10,896 bases of DNA from DAOMOD01 sp964526035 (GCA_964526035.1 CAZGKE010000118.1:1-10896), one strand, 5' to 3'. Counted from the stretch's first letter, positions 1-8,293 are shown. The notes: generated by a model not told the origin, from the sequence alone. Numbers and translations: made by a program.

Positions 1-1521
1 CACGACATCTATTCGATCGAGGATCTCGCCCAGCTGATCTTCGATCTCAAGGCCATCAATCCCACCGCGCTGGTCTCGGTGAAGCTGGTGGCGCACGCCG
101 GCGTCGGCACCATCGCCGCGGGCGTGGTCAAGGCCGGCGCCGATCTGATCACCATTTCCGGCCACGACGGCGGCACCGGCGCAAGCCCGCTCACGTCGAT
201 CAAGTATGCCGGCGTGCCGTGGGAGCTGGGCCTCGCCGAGGCGCACCAGACCCTGGTGCGACAGGGGCTTCGACAGCGCGTCATCCTGCAGACCGATGGC
301 GGCCTGAAGACCGGTCTCGACGTGGTCAAGGCGGCCATGCTCGGCGCCGACAGCTTCGGGTTCGGCACCGCGCCGATGGTGGCGCTGGGCTGCAAGTACC
401 TGCGCATCTGCCATCTCAACAACTGCGCGACCGGCGTCGCCACCCAGCACGAGAAGCTGCGCCAGCTGCATTTCGTCGGCCTGCCGGATATGGTGGAGAA
501 CTTCTTTCGCTTCGTCACCGGCGAGACGCGCGCGTGGATGGCGAAGCTGGGCGTGGCGCGAATGGCCGACCTGACCGGCCGCACCGAGCTGCTGCAGCAG
601 CTTCCGCCACCGCCAGGGCGTAGTCGCGGCCTGGACCTTTCGCGCTTGCTCGACGGCCGCGCGATGGCCGGGCCCGATGTGCGCTGCGACGTGGTGCGAC
701 CGCAGCTCGGCGAACTCACCCAGCGCCTTCTGAGCGATACCCGCGAGGCCATTGCCGACAAGCTGGGCGGCGCGTTCGCCTACGCGATCGCCAACACTGA
801 CCGCGCCATCGGCACCCACCTGTCGGGCGAGATCGCCCGTCGCCACGGCGACCAGGGCATGGCCGACCGCCCCATCACCGTGCGCCTTACCGGCAGCGCG
901 GGACAAAGCTTCGGCGCATTCAACGCCGGCGGCCTGAACCTCTACCTGGCCGGCGAAGCCAATGACTACGTCGGCAAGGGCATGGCCGGCGGCCGCATCG
1001 TCATCCGTCCGCCGGCGGACGCCGGATGGAACACGCGCGAATCACCGGTCCTAGGCAACACCTGCCTGTACGGTGCCACCGGCGGCGAGCTGTACGCGGC
1101 CGGACGCGCCGGCGAGCGCTTCGGCGTGCGCAACTCCGGTGCCACTGCGGTCATCGAGGGCGCGGGCGACCACTGCTGCGAATACATGACCGGCGGCGTG
1201 GTGGTCGTGCTCGGGCGCACCGGCGTCAATTTCGGCGCCGGCTTCACCGGCGGTTTCGCCTACGTGCTCGACGTCGAGCGCGAGTTCGTCGACCGCTTCA
1301 ACCACGAGCTGATCGACATCCATCGCATCGTTCCCGAGCAGATGGAAAACCACCTGCATCACCTGCGCAGCCTGATCCAGCGCCACGTCGACGAAACCGG
1401 CAGCGCCTGGGGCGCCGAAATCCTCGACGACTTCCGCGGCTTCATCGGCCGCTTCTGGCTGGTCAAGCCCAAGGCCGCAAGTCTGGATTCGCTGGTGCAG
1501 GAATTGAGGAGGGCGGCGTGA
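1..1521 (+). CDS. gltB: Glutamate synthase (NADPH) large subunit, C-terminal part (5' end outside window)
   Basis: The reading frame is open from base 1 to a TGA at 1519-1521, giving 506 residues of a subunit that is usually about 1,500 aa. GltB transfers glutamine-derived ammonia to 2-oxoglutarate, making glutamate in the cytoplasm together with GltD. Visible first is the end of the FMN-binding synthase barrel (SGHDGGTGASPLTSIKYAG, residues about 54-72, and QTDGG near 97). Next is the 3Fe-4S motif, CKYLRICHLNNC, with Cys131, Cys137 and Cys142 in the C-x5-C-x4-C spacing of GltB. The last ~250 residues are the glycine-rich GXGXG beta-helix domain (NAGGLNLYLAGEAND, GGRIVIRPP, GATGGELYAAGRAGERFGVR). 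The amidotransferase domain lies upstream of the window. The gene ends with an AGGAGG at 1507-1512 and a TGATG stop/start overlap, which looks like a coupling signal for the next reading frame. Identity is secure. Confidence 0.97.
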   Translation, partial: HDIYSIEDLAQLIFDLKAINPTALVSVKLVAHAGVGTIAAGVVKAGADLITISGHDGGTGASPLTSIKYAGVPWELGLAEAHQTLVRQGLRQRVILQTDGGLKTGLDVVKAAMLGADSFGFGTAPMVALGCKYLRICHLNNCATGVATQHEKLRQLHFVGLPDMVENFFRFVTGETRAWMAKLGVARMADLTGRTELLQQLPPPPGRSRGLDLSRLLDGRAMAGPDVRCDVVRPQLGELTQRLLSDTREAIADKLGGAFAYAIANTDRAIGTHLSGEIARRHGDQGMADRPITVRLTGSAGQSFGAFNAGGLNLYLAGEANDYVGKGMAGGRIVIRPPADAGWNTRESPVLGNTCLYGATGGELYAAGRAGERFGVRNSGATAVIEGAGDHCCEYMTGGVVVVLGRTGVNFGAGFTGGFAYVLDVEREFVDRFNHELIDIHRIVPEQMENHLHHLRSLIQRHVDETGSAWGAEILDDFRGFIGRFWLVKPKAASLDSLVQELRRAA

Positions 1522-1733
1522 TGAGAAGCAGGGAGTGGGGAGCGCACGCGCTGAGCGCCCGTTTCACCTGCAACCAGGATTCTTCCGAGTATGCCTGTGC
1601 CAACATCGCGGTGCCCTGCCCATCTCTTGGCCGCCGAAGGGCAGGCGCCGGCGCATTGTCGAAAGCGAGGACGTTGACACGACCAGCGGTTCCCCTGCTC
1701 CCTGCTCCCCGCTCCCGGCTCCCGGCGCCATGA
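1521..1733 (+). CDS. Possible 70-aa coupling/leader ORF between gltB and gltD
   Basis: An ATG at 1521 overlaps the gltB stop (TGATG) and sits 8 bases after a strong Shine-Dalgarno, AGGAGG at 1507-1512. The frame stays open for 70 codons to a TGA at 1731-1733 that overlaps the gltD ATG (ATGA). The product (MRSREWGAHALSARF... ending RSRLPAP) resembles no family I recognise. Its first and last parts are translations of heptad-repeat sequence, so it is probably not a functional protein. Its likely value is mechanical: ribosomes finishing gltB could pass through it and be delivered to gltD, which has no ribosome binding site of its own. It may be a by-product of an insertion at the original gltD start codon. 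Real translation is uncertain. Confidence 0.3.
   Translation: MRSREWGAHALSARFTCNQDSSEYACANIAVPCPSLGRRRAGAGALSKARTLTRPAVPLLPAPRSRLPAP
1524..1543 (+). repeat. G-rich heptad repeat, left copy
   Basis: Reads AGAAGCAGGGAGTGGGGAGC, with GGG runs at 7-base spacing. It is the same heptad family (GGGAGCA/GGGAGTG/GGGAGTA) as the arrays before gltD and at the end of ispG, here with the G-rich strand on the plus strand and only about two units. Confidence 0.6.
1609..1650 (+). other. Hairpin inside the gltB-gltD spacer
   Basis: CGGTG-C-CCTGCCC at 1609-1621 pairs with GGGCAGGCGCCG at 1639-1650. This gives twelve base pairs including one G-U, with one bulged C at 1614 and a 17-base loop. It lies in the middle of the heptad-ended segment. 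There is no U-tract after it, so it is not a canonical intrinsic terminator. It could stabilise the gltB message or lower gltD expression. Confidence 0.45.
1693..1727 (+). repeat. C-rich heptad array abutting the gltD start codon
   Basis: Five consecutive 7-base units: CCCTGCT (1693-1699), CCCTGCT (1700-1706), CCCCGCT (1707-1713), CCCGGCT (1714-1720) and CCCGGCG (1721-1727). They end two bases before the gltD ATG. The minus (template) strand carries five G-runs of three or more at regular spacing and fits the G3N1-7 quadruplex pattern. The array occupies the position where the gltD ribosome binding site would be expected, and no purine-rich motif is present there. Confidence 0.85.
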
Positions 1734-3163
1734 GCAAGAAGCCCTTCCAGTTCCTCGAAGTCCCGCGCCGCATGCCGCGCGAGGTGCCGGTGCAGGTGCG
1801 GGTGCTCGACTGGCAGGAGATCCATGGGGATTTCGACGCCGGCGAGCCGGTCGAGCAGTCGGCGCGCTGCCTCGACTGCGGCAATCCCTACTGCGAGTGG
1901 AAATGCCCGGTGCACAACCTCATTCCCGACTGGCTGAAGCTGGTCGAGGAAGGTCGCCTGATCGAGGCGGTGGAGCTCTCTCATCTGACCAACCCGCTGC
2001 CGGAAATCTGCGGTCGGGTATGCCCGCAGGACCGCCTCTGCGAAGGCGCCTGCACGCTCAACGACGGCTTCGGCGCGGTGACCATCGGCGCCATCGAGCG
2101 CTGGATCACCGACGAGGCCTGGAAACAGGGCTGGCGACCGGACCTTTCCGCTGTCGTGCCGACCGGCAAGCGCGTCGCCATCGTGGGCGCCGGGCCAGCC
2201 GGGCTTTCCTGTGCCGATGTGCTGGCGCGCCAGGGCATCGAGGCGACCGTGTTCGACCGTCACGATGAAATCGGCGGACTGCTGACCTTCGGCATTCCGC
2301 CGTTCAAGCTGGAGAAGCACATCGTCAAGCGGCGTCGCGAGATCCTTGAGGGCATGGGCGTCGTCTTCAGGCTCGGCCTGGAGATCGGCCGCGACGTGAA
2401 GTTCGAGACCCTGCTGTCGGACTACGATGCGGTGTTCCTGGGGATGGGCACCTACCGCTACGTCGACGGCAAGCTTCCCGGTCAGGACCTGCCCGGCGTG
2501 CAATGGGCCCTGCCCTACCTGATCGGCAGCGACCGCCACGTGATGGGCCTGGAAGAAACCCCGCCGGTCGACTTTGCCGGCCAGCGCGTGGTGGTGCTGG
2601 GCGGCGGCGACACCGGCATGGACTGCAACCGCACCGCCGTGCGCCAGGGCGCGCTTACCGTCACCTGCGCATATCGCCGCGACGAAGAAAACATGCCCGG
2701 CTCGCGACGCGAGGTACGCAACTCGCGCGACGAAGGCGTCGCCTTCCTGTTCAACCGCCAGCCGCTGGCCATTCTCGGCAACGGCAGGGTCGAGGCCGTG
2801 CGTCTGGCCGAAACGCGCCTCGGTGAAGCGGACGCAAACGGTCACCGACCGCTCGAAATCGTCCCCGGCAGCGAGCAGGACCTCCCGGCCGACGCCGTGG
2901 TGATGGCCTTCGGATTCCGTCCTGATCCGCCGCAGTGGCTGAGCGATGCCGGCGTCGAGCTGCACCCCGACGGCCGCGTGGTGGCAGACCCCAGGACCTT
3001 TGCCACCTCACACCCGAAAATCCACGCTGGCGGCGACATGGTCCGCGGCGCCGATCTCGTGGTGACCGCAGTCTACGAAGGCCGCGAAGCTGCGAAGGCA
3101 ATAGCCGCGAAATTGAAGATCGCGACAGAAGCGACGCAGGCCCCGGCCACGCAACCCGTGTAG
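1730..3163 (+). CDS. gltD: Glutamate synthase (NADPH) small subunit
   Basis: A 477-aa protein, normal for GltD. It takes electrons from NADPH via FAD and passes them through [4Fe-4S] clusters to GltB for reduction of the 2-iminoglutarate intermediate. The N-terminal iron-sulfur region has CLDCGNPYCEWKCP (Cys47, 50, 55, 59) and CGRVCPQDRLCEGAC (Cys94, 98, 104, 108). The FAD dinucleotide fold has GAGPAG at 153-158, the NADPH fold GGGDTGMD at 291-298, and the second FAD motif is near IHAGGDMVRG (431-440). ATG 1730 is chosen because MSKKPFQFLEVPRRMP matches the usual GltD N-terminus; the frame is open upstream to 1535, but that part is repeat-derived. Oddly there is no Shine-Dalgarno: a CCCTGCT/CCCGGCT array lies directly upstream. 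The tail ATEATQAPATQPV is low-complexity, and the TAG stop lies inside a REP-like palindrome, so the natural end may have been altered. Confidence 0.96.
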   Translation: MSKKPFQFLEVPRRMPREVPVQVRVLDWQEIHGDFDAGEPVEQSARCLDCGNPYCEWKCPVHNLIPDWLKLVEEGRLIEAVELSHLTNPLPEICGRVCPQDRLCEGACTLNDGFGAVTIGAIERWITDEAWKQGWRPDLSAVVPTGKRVAIVGAGPAGLSCADVLARQGIEATVFDRHDEIGGLLTFGIPPFKLEKHIVKRRREILEGMGVVFRLGLEIGRDVKFETLLSDYDAVFLGMGTYRYVDGKLPGQDLPGVQWALPYLIGSDRHVMGLEETPPVDFAGQRVVVLGGGDTGMDCNRTAVRQGALTVTCAYRRDEENMPGSRREVRNSRDEGVAFLFNRQPLAILGNGRVEAVRLAETRLGEADANGHRPLEIVPGSEQDLPADAVVMAFGFRPDPPQWLSDAGVELHPDGRVVADPRTFATSHPKIHAGGDMVRGADLVVTAVYEGREAAKAIAAKLKIATEATQAPATQPV

Positions 3164-3233
3164 GAGCGCACCCTTTCGCGACCGTTCCGTCGTTTCCATT
3201 CAGCGCGCGTGTCGCCCACGGGTGTGCTCCTGC
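3160..3233. repeat. REP-like inverted repeat overlapping the gltD stop
   Basis: GTAGGAGCGCACCC at 3160-3173 pairs over all 14 positions (two as G-U) with GGGTGTGCTCCTGC at 3220-3233, around a 46-base GC-rich centre. The TAGGAGCGCACC...GGTGCGCTCCTA style resembles extragenic palindromes I associate with Lysobacterales and related gammaproteobacteria; that recollection is not verified here. The gltD stop codon (TAG, 3161-3163) is part of the left arm. It probably forms an mRNA 3' structure. No T-tract follows, so intrinsic termination is doubtful. Confidence 0.75.
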
Positions 3234-3284
3234 AAAATGATGCGCCCGTGCCGACCCCGCGACTTCGATCAAACGCACTCGCGC

Positions 3285-3290
3285 TATCAT
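3285..3290 (+). promoter_or_regulatory. Likely -10 box of the tRNA-Arg promoter
   Basis: TATCAT (5 of 6 to the sigma-70 consensus) lies 11 bases before the tRNA, placing the start site only a few bases upstream of the mature 5' end. The sequence after it, GTCGCCCC, is a GC-rich discriminator, the feature that makes stable-RNA promoters sensitive to stringent control. A -35 match is weak; only a TTCGAT-like hexamer at 3264-3269 is near. Confidence 0.5.
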
Positions 3291-3301
3291 GTCGCCCCTA
3301 C

Positions 3302-3377
3302 GTCCCCGTAGCTCAGCGGATAGAGCGTCCGCCTCCTAAGCGGAAGGTCGCAGGTTCGATTCCTGCCGGGGACGCCA
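3302..3377 (+). tRNA. tRNA-Arg (anticodon CCT)
   Basis: A complete 76-base cloverleaf with encoded CCA. Acceptor stem GTCCCCG (3302-3308) pairs with CGGGGAC (3367-3373), discriminator G3374, CCA 3375-3377. D stem GCTC/GAGC is at 3311-3314 and 3323-3326. Anticodon stem TCCGC (3328-3332) pairs with GCGGA (3340-3344) around loop CTCCTAA, with anticodon CCT at 3335-3337, reading AGG arginine codons. T stem GCAGG/CCTGC has loop TTCGATT. It is a lone tRNA gene between gltD and a small membrane-protein ORF. tRNA-Arg genes are common integration sites, but I found no second copy of its 3' end in this window. Confidence 0.97.
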
Positions 3378-3436
3378 ATCTGCCGGATCACACCTCAGAT
3401 GCAATCCGCGCCGCCTACGCCGATGTCGCCGCACGC

Positions 3437-3547
3437 ATGAGCTCCTTCCTGATCCTCCTCGCCATCATCGTCGGCATCCTTCTCGCTGCCGCGCTGCCCT
3501 TCTGGCACCTGCGCCGCAAGCCCCCGCCGTCGGACGACGAATCCTGA
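3437..3547 (+). CDS. 36-aa single-pass membrane protein
   Basis: The ATG at 3437 opens a 36-codon frame, MSSFLILLAIIVGILLAAAL followed by PFWHLRRKPPPSDDES, ending in TGA. Residues 3-22 form one hydrophobic helix, followed by a basic patch (HLRRK) and a proline/acidic tail, so the likely topology is N-out with the basic end in the cytoplasm. Third codon positions are almost all C or G, like the neighbouring real genes, which supports coding. There is no clear Shine-Dalgarno, and the gene starts 59 bases after the tRNA, so it may share the tRNA transcript or have a weak promoter. I do not recognise the family. The frame is also open backwards through the tRNA, but that part is not protein-coding. 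Confidence 0.55.
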   Translation: MSSFLILLAIIVGILLAAALPFWHLRRKPPPSDDES

Positions 3548-3573
3548 TCGTGGTCCGGTCAATCGGTTTCATT

Positions 3574-3582
3574 TGATACAAT
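3574..3582 (+). promoter_or_regulatory. Candidate extended -10 promoter for the aldehyde dehydrogenase gene
   Basis: TGATACAAT combines an extended -10 TG with TACAAT (5 of 6 to consensus), about 62 bases before the amaB start codon. The -35 region (TCCGGT and neighbours) is poor, as is tolerated with extended -10 promoters. The site is in the only AT-rich patch of this spacer. Confidence 0.45.
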
Positions 3583-3600
3583 CTCCGGCTTCACATTCGC

Positions 3601-3619
3601 GAGCTGCCGTTGGCGGCTC
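3601..3619 (+). other. Hairpin in the amaB 5' leader
   Basis: GAGCTGCC (3601-3608) pairs with GGCGGCTC (3612-3619), eight pairs including one U-G, around a GTT loop. ATTCGTTTTG follows after one C. It might be a weak terminator for the tRNA and small ORF. If the promoter at 3574 is right, it is a leader structure 17 bases before the GGAG ribosome binding site. Confidence 0.4.
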
Positions 3620-3644
3620 CATTCGTTTTGCATCCGGAGTCCCC

Positions 3645-5177
3645 ATGTCCAACAGCATCCTCGAAGCTCTCGGCCTCGGCGCCGAGAACGCCGGCACCTA
3701 TCTTGGCAACGGCGAATGGTCGTCCACCGCGCAGGCCGGGGTGATCGAGCCGGTCAATCCGACCACCGGCGAAGTCATCGCCAAGGTCTTCGCCACCAGC
3801 GAAGCCGACTACGAGACGCTGGTGTCCCGCGCCCAGGAAGCCTTCGAAATCTGGAGGACCACTCCGGCACCGCGTCGCGGTGAAGCCGTGCGCCTGTGCG
3901 CCGACGCACTGCGTCGGAACAAGGACGCGCTCGGCACCCTGGTGTCATTGGAGATGGGCAAGATCAAGGCCGAAGGCGACGGCGAGGTGCAGGAGATGAT
4001 CGACATCGCCGATTTCGCGGTCGGCCAGTCGCGCATGCTCTACGGCCTGACCATGCACTCCGAGCGCCCCGGCCACCGCATGTACGAGCAGTACCACCCG
4101 CTCGGCCTGGTCGGCATCATCAGCGCCTTCAACTTCCCGGTGGCGGTGTGGGCGTGGAACGCCTTCCTTGCCGCCGTCTGCGGCGACATCTGCATCTGGA
4201 AGCCATCGCCCAAGACCCCACTCACCGCGCTGGCGTCGATGAAGATCTGCAACGAGGCGCTGCGGGCCGGAGGCTTCCCCGAGATCTTCTATCTGTTCAA
4301 CGATGCCGGCAACGCGCTGGCGCAGAAGTTCGTCGACGACCACCGCGTTGCGCTGATCAGCTTTACCGGCTCCACCGCGGTCGGACGCACGGTCGGCGAG
4401 CGCGTGGCGAAGCGCATGGGTCGCTCGCTGCTCGAGCTGGGCGGCAACAACGCCATCATCCTGCACGAGAGTGCCGACCTGAAGCTGGCCATCCCCGCGA
4501 TCGTGTTCGGCGCGGTCGGCACCGCCGGCCAGCGCTGCACCACCACGCGGCGGCTGATCGTTCATGAGTCGCTGCATGATGATGTGGTCGCCACGCTGAA
4601 GAACGCATACGCCCAGGTCGAGAAGAAGATCGGCGACCCCACCGATCCGGCCACGCTGATGGGTCCGCTGATCGATGCCCCTTCGGCGCAACGCTACCTC
4701 GATGCCATCGCCAAGGCGAAGGCCGCAGGCGGCACCGTGGTCACCGGCGGCGAGAAGCTCGACCGTCCCGGCAACTTCGTACGCCCGACCATCATTACCG
4801 GCGTGGCCAATGATCACGAAGTGATCCAGACCGAGACCTTCGCGCCGATCCTGTATGTAATCCCCTACAAGGATCTCAATGAAGCGATCGCAATGCACAA
4901 CGCCGTGCCGCAGGGCCTGAGTTCCGCGATATTCGCCACCGACATGCGCGCGGCCGAGCGCTTTCTGTCGGCGGTTGGTTCCGACTGCGGAATCGCCAAC
5001 GTCAACATCGGCACCTCCGGCGCCGAGATCGGCGGCGCATTCGGCGGCGAGAAGGAAACCGGCGGCGGACGCGAATCCGGATCGGACGCATGGAAGGTCT
5101 ACATGCGCCGCCAGACCAACACCATCAACTACTCCGACGCGCTGCCGCTGGCGCAGGGGATCAAGTTCGAGTTTTGA
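3645..5177 (+). CDS. amaB: ALDH7-family aminoadipate-semialdehyde / piperideine-6-carboxylate dehydrogenase
   Basis: A 510-aa NAD(P)+-dependent aldehyde dehydrogenase closely resembling antiquitin (human ALDH7A1) and bacterial AmaB. These oxidise 2-aminoadipate 6-semialdehyde, which equilibrates with piperideine-6-carboxylate, to 2-aminoadipate in lysine catabolism. Visible landmarks are AFNFPVAVW with Asn163, WKPSP with Lys186, FTGSTAVG (240-247), ELGGNNAI with general-base Glu264, GTAGQRCTTTRR with catalytic Cys298, and ETFAPILYV with cofactor Glu397. Glu117 and Arg297 align with the ALDH7A1 residues that bind the aminoadipate end of the substrate, which supports this specificity over a generic ALDH. 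The C-terminal GAEIGGAFGGEKETGGGRESGSDAWK and INYS...LPLAQGIKFEF segments are ALDH7-typical. ATG 3645 is preferred over the open frame from 3573: GGAG at 3636-3639 gives correct spacing and MSNSILEALGL fits the family. The gene appears monocistronic. No lysine-pathway partner is visible. Confidence 0.9.
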   Translation: MSNSILEALGLGAENAGTYLGNGEWSSTAQAGVIEPVNPTTGEVIAKVFATSEADYETLVSRAQEAFEIWRTTPAPRRGEAVRLCADALRRNKDALGTLVSLEMGKIKAEGDGEVQEMIDIADFAVGQSRMLYGLTMHSERPGHRMYEQYHPLGLVGIISAFNFPVAVWAWNAFLAAVCGDICIWKPSPKTPLTALASMKICNEALRAGGFPEIFYLFNDAGNALAQKFVDDHRVALISFTGSTAVGRTVGERVAKRMGRSLLELGGNNAIILHESADLKLAIPAIVFGAVGTAGQRCTTTRRLIVHESLHDDVVATLKNAYAQVEKKIGDPTDPATLMGPLIDAPSAQRYLDAIAKAKAAGGTVVTGGEKLDRPGNFVRPTIITGVANDHEVIQTETFAPILYVIPYKDLNEAIAMHNAVPQGLSSAIFATDMRAAERFLSAVGSDCGIANVNIGTSGAEIGGAFGGEKETGGGRESGSDAWKVYMRRQTNTINYSDALPLAQGIKFEF

Positions 5178-5255
5178 GGGTTGCCGGCGGCAAGGATCGA
5201 CCGCGGACAGCTTGCTGGCTCCGAGGCGTTCTCGCTCCGCCGCCCCCCATCCCGA

Positions 5256-5279
5256 CCTTCCCCCGCACGCGGGGGAGGG
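5256..5279. repeat. GC-rich palindromic hairpin between amaB and ispG
   Basis: CCTTCCCCCGC (5256-5266) pairs with GCGGGGGAGGG (5269-5279), eleven pairs including one U-G; in RNA the innermost pairs would open to give a workable loop. It sits in the convergent gap 78 bases after the amaB stop. The CCTTCCCCCGCA...GCGGGGGAGGG style is a common intergenic palindrome type in proteobacteria. It has no T-tract on either side, so a bidirectional terminator role is possible but not shown. Confidence 0.6.
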
Positions 5280-5339
5280 AGCTTGCATTGCACTTCTCCC
5301 TGAGGCACGCGACGGCGAGGAGTTGCCATCCCCTACTCC

Positions 5340-6607
<1,268 letters not shown>

Positions 6608-6608
<1 letters not shown>

Positions 6609-8293
6609 CAAGACGACCGTGGCTCGTTCGGACTTTCGCCATTGTCGCCGACTGCACCCGCCAGGTGCAGGTAGTCACCGGTGTGCTCGACCATTTGCAC
6701 GCCGTGCATCCAGGTCACGCCCGACTGGCTGTCGAAATCCCTGGGGTCGGTGCCGCGGGTGACTTCGATGGTCTTGCCGTGCCGCTCGAGGATGGAGGGC
6801 GCCAGCACGTGCAGGACGCTCTCATCGTCACCGCGCACGTGGTTGAACTCGATTCCGCGCAGTGCCGCACGGGTCTCATCGGAATTGATGGGAAGCCGCA
6901 GGCCCACTGCCCTTGCGCGCCGCGCCAGAAGCTCGACGCCGGCCTCCAGACCACCGTCGGGGTCATAACGCAGCCAGCGGATGATGGACAGCATCCAGTC
7001 CCGCTCCTCGCCACCGTCCGAGGGCACCGCCAGGCCCACCAGTTCGCCGACCCGCGCCCTGACCGCGTGCGACTTGTCCCACGCCAGCTGGTAGCCACCG
7101 AGGCTCTGGTCCAGAACGCGCGCGCGAAAGACGCCCGGCCGGCTCTGCTCCGCCGTAGTGCCCGCCCACGTGGCCACATCACCGGCCGCCAGCGCAGCGC
7201 CGACGCCGTGCACCTCGCGCATGAAGCTCTCGAAATCACGCTCGCCGGCAAGAAAGAAATGCATCGCCGACAGTCCGATGATGGAATCCAGCCGATGCCC
7301 CGCGGTCAATCGCTGATGGTTGCGTCCCGCGTTGGAGCTCCAGGCGCTGACGCAGCGACGCGCCATGTCCGGCGGCATTCTCACCTGGCGCCCGCCGGTC
7401 CCTTTCAGCACGACTTCACGACGGCCGTCGTCAAGCTGGCGCTGCAGCTGCTCGCGGAGGGCGGAAACATCGAAGCTGTGCCCCGACGCACCAGCCTCGT
7501 CGCGTTCGCTGGGCAGATAACCGGGGCCGCGGTCCTCGCCCTCCGGCAGCACGAAGGCCCCCGGCGCAGGCTGCCGACCGAGGCTGCAGAGTCCGGCCAG
7601 CGCATGACACAACGCCTGCAGTTCGATCTGCTCGCGCTGGCTGAAGCGGTAGGGATTGCAGACCGCGACCAGCAGCACCTGGCGATACATTCGCGATGGA
7701 CTCGTATCGCGCCGGATCAGTGGCTCCGCGACCGCCTTCTCGGCGAGCTTGACGTCTTCTGCAAATCGCGCGAGATCGTGCAGCGGCGCCCAAGCGCCCG
7801 GCGCCGGTTTCAGGTAAAGGAGGTAGCTCATGCCGAGCGCCGCGCCCTGATGGAACATGGCGCGTTCGATCGCCCTGGCCACCATCCTGCCGCGCAGGAA
7901 AGGTACCCGCTCGGATCGCGCACAGACATCCACGACCACCATCCGGTAGCCCAGCGCAAGGGCCTCATGGAAAGACCGGGCGCGCCGTCCCAGCTCCGCC
8001 TTGCTCGCCGGGGGAGGAAAGCTCGAACCAAGAATCTGACGTTCGACGAAACCCAGCAGCTCGACCACCGGCTCGCGCAGCACTTCCAGAACCGCAAAGC
8101 GCCTCGACGCGTCGATCTTCAGGCCGTTCAGCTTGTCGAGGGCTTCGCGCAGAATGCGCGACGTCTGCGCGCCGCTGGCAAGCGGAAGCGCGGCCACCCA
8201 GATGCGCGCGGCCTTGGCATCGGTCGGAACGCTGCCGGCATCTCCCGCGGCGCGCTCCGGCAATCCGTCGGCAAGACGACGGTATGCAGTCAT
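6608..8293 (-). CDS. Uncharacterised 561-aa protein with PilZ-like C-terminal region
   Basis: Starts at ATG 8293, preceded by AGGGGA 8 bases upstream, and ends in a TGA that overlaps the ispG ATG by one base. It has no signal peptide or membrane helix. Residues 40-240 look alpha-helical (CNPYRFSQREQIELQAL, 212-228). A charged linker follows at about 248-272. The region at 385-468 resembles a PilZ barrel: RARVLDQSLGGYQLAW (390-405) contains the DxSxxG element, followed by GELVGLAVP (416-424), WMLSIIRWLRYD (433-444) and GVELLARRARAVGLRL (452-467). No clear RxxxR motif precedes DxSxxG, so c-di-GMP binding is uncertain. I recall similar conserved proteins in Pseudomonas and Xanthomonas carrying atypical PilZ domains, without confirmed function here. 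Coupling to ispG probably reflects operon packing rather than shared biochemistry. The frame is secure; the function is only a suggestion. Confidence 0.85.

Larger units (their letters stand above)
1526..1729. repeat. Putative MITE-like insertion with inverted heptad-repeat ends at gltB/gltD junction
   Basis: The 204 bases between gltB and gltD start with AAGCAGGGAGTGGGGAGC and end with the opposite-strand version, five CCCTGCT/CCCGGCT-type heptads, so the two ends are imperfect inverted repeats. The segment is flanked by a 5-bp direct repeat, ATGAG at 1521-1525 and 1730-1734; the second copy supplies the gltD start codon. The interior holds a 12-bp hairpin and no recognisable gene. gltB and gltD are often closely spaced, so a 208-base spacer with this structure suggests an inserted non-autonomous element. 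No transposase is present, and a 5-bp direct repeat could be chance. This is an interpretation, not a match to a known element. Confidence 0.35.

Noticed and set aside
1674..1679. TTGACA, a perfect -35 hexamer upstream of gltD
   Set aside because: At 16-18 bases downstream there is only CCCTGCT repeat sequence and no -10-like hexamer, so an internal gltD promoter is not supported.
1535..1729. N-terminally extended GltD starting at 1535
   Set aside because: The extra 65 residues are repeat-derived (SPAPCSPLPAPGA) and do not fit the GltD family N-terminus, which begins at MSKKPFQF.
3302..3377. tRNA-Arg as an occupied integration site of a mobile island
   Set aside because: No duplicate of the tRNA 3' end, no integrase and no compositional break were seen in the window.
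3209..3547. A 112-codon plus-strand frame reading straight through the tRNA gene
   Set aside because: Its middle (VAQRIERPPPKRKVAGSIPAG) is simply translated tRNA-Arg, a frequent false ORF. Only the last 36 codons from ATG 3437 look coding.
3945..5288. A 447-codon minus-strand frame opposite amaB
   Set aside because: It is the mirror of the ALDH7 coding sequence in high-GC DNA, with no domain and no ribosome binding site.
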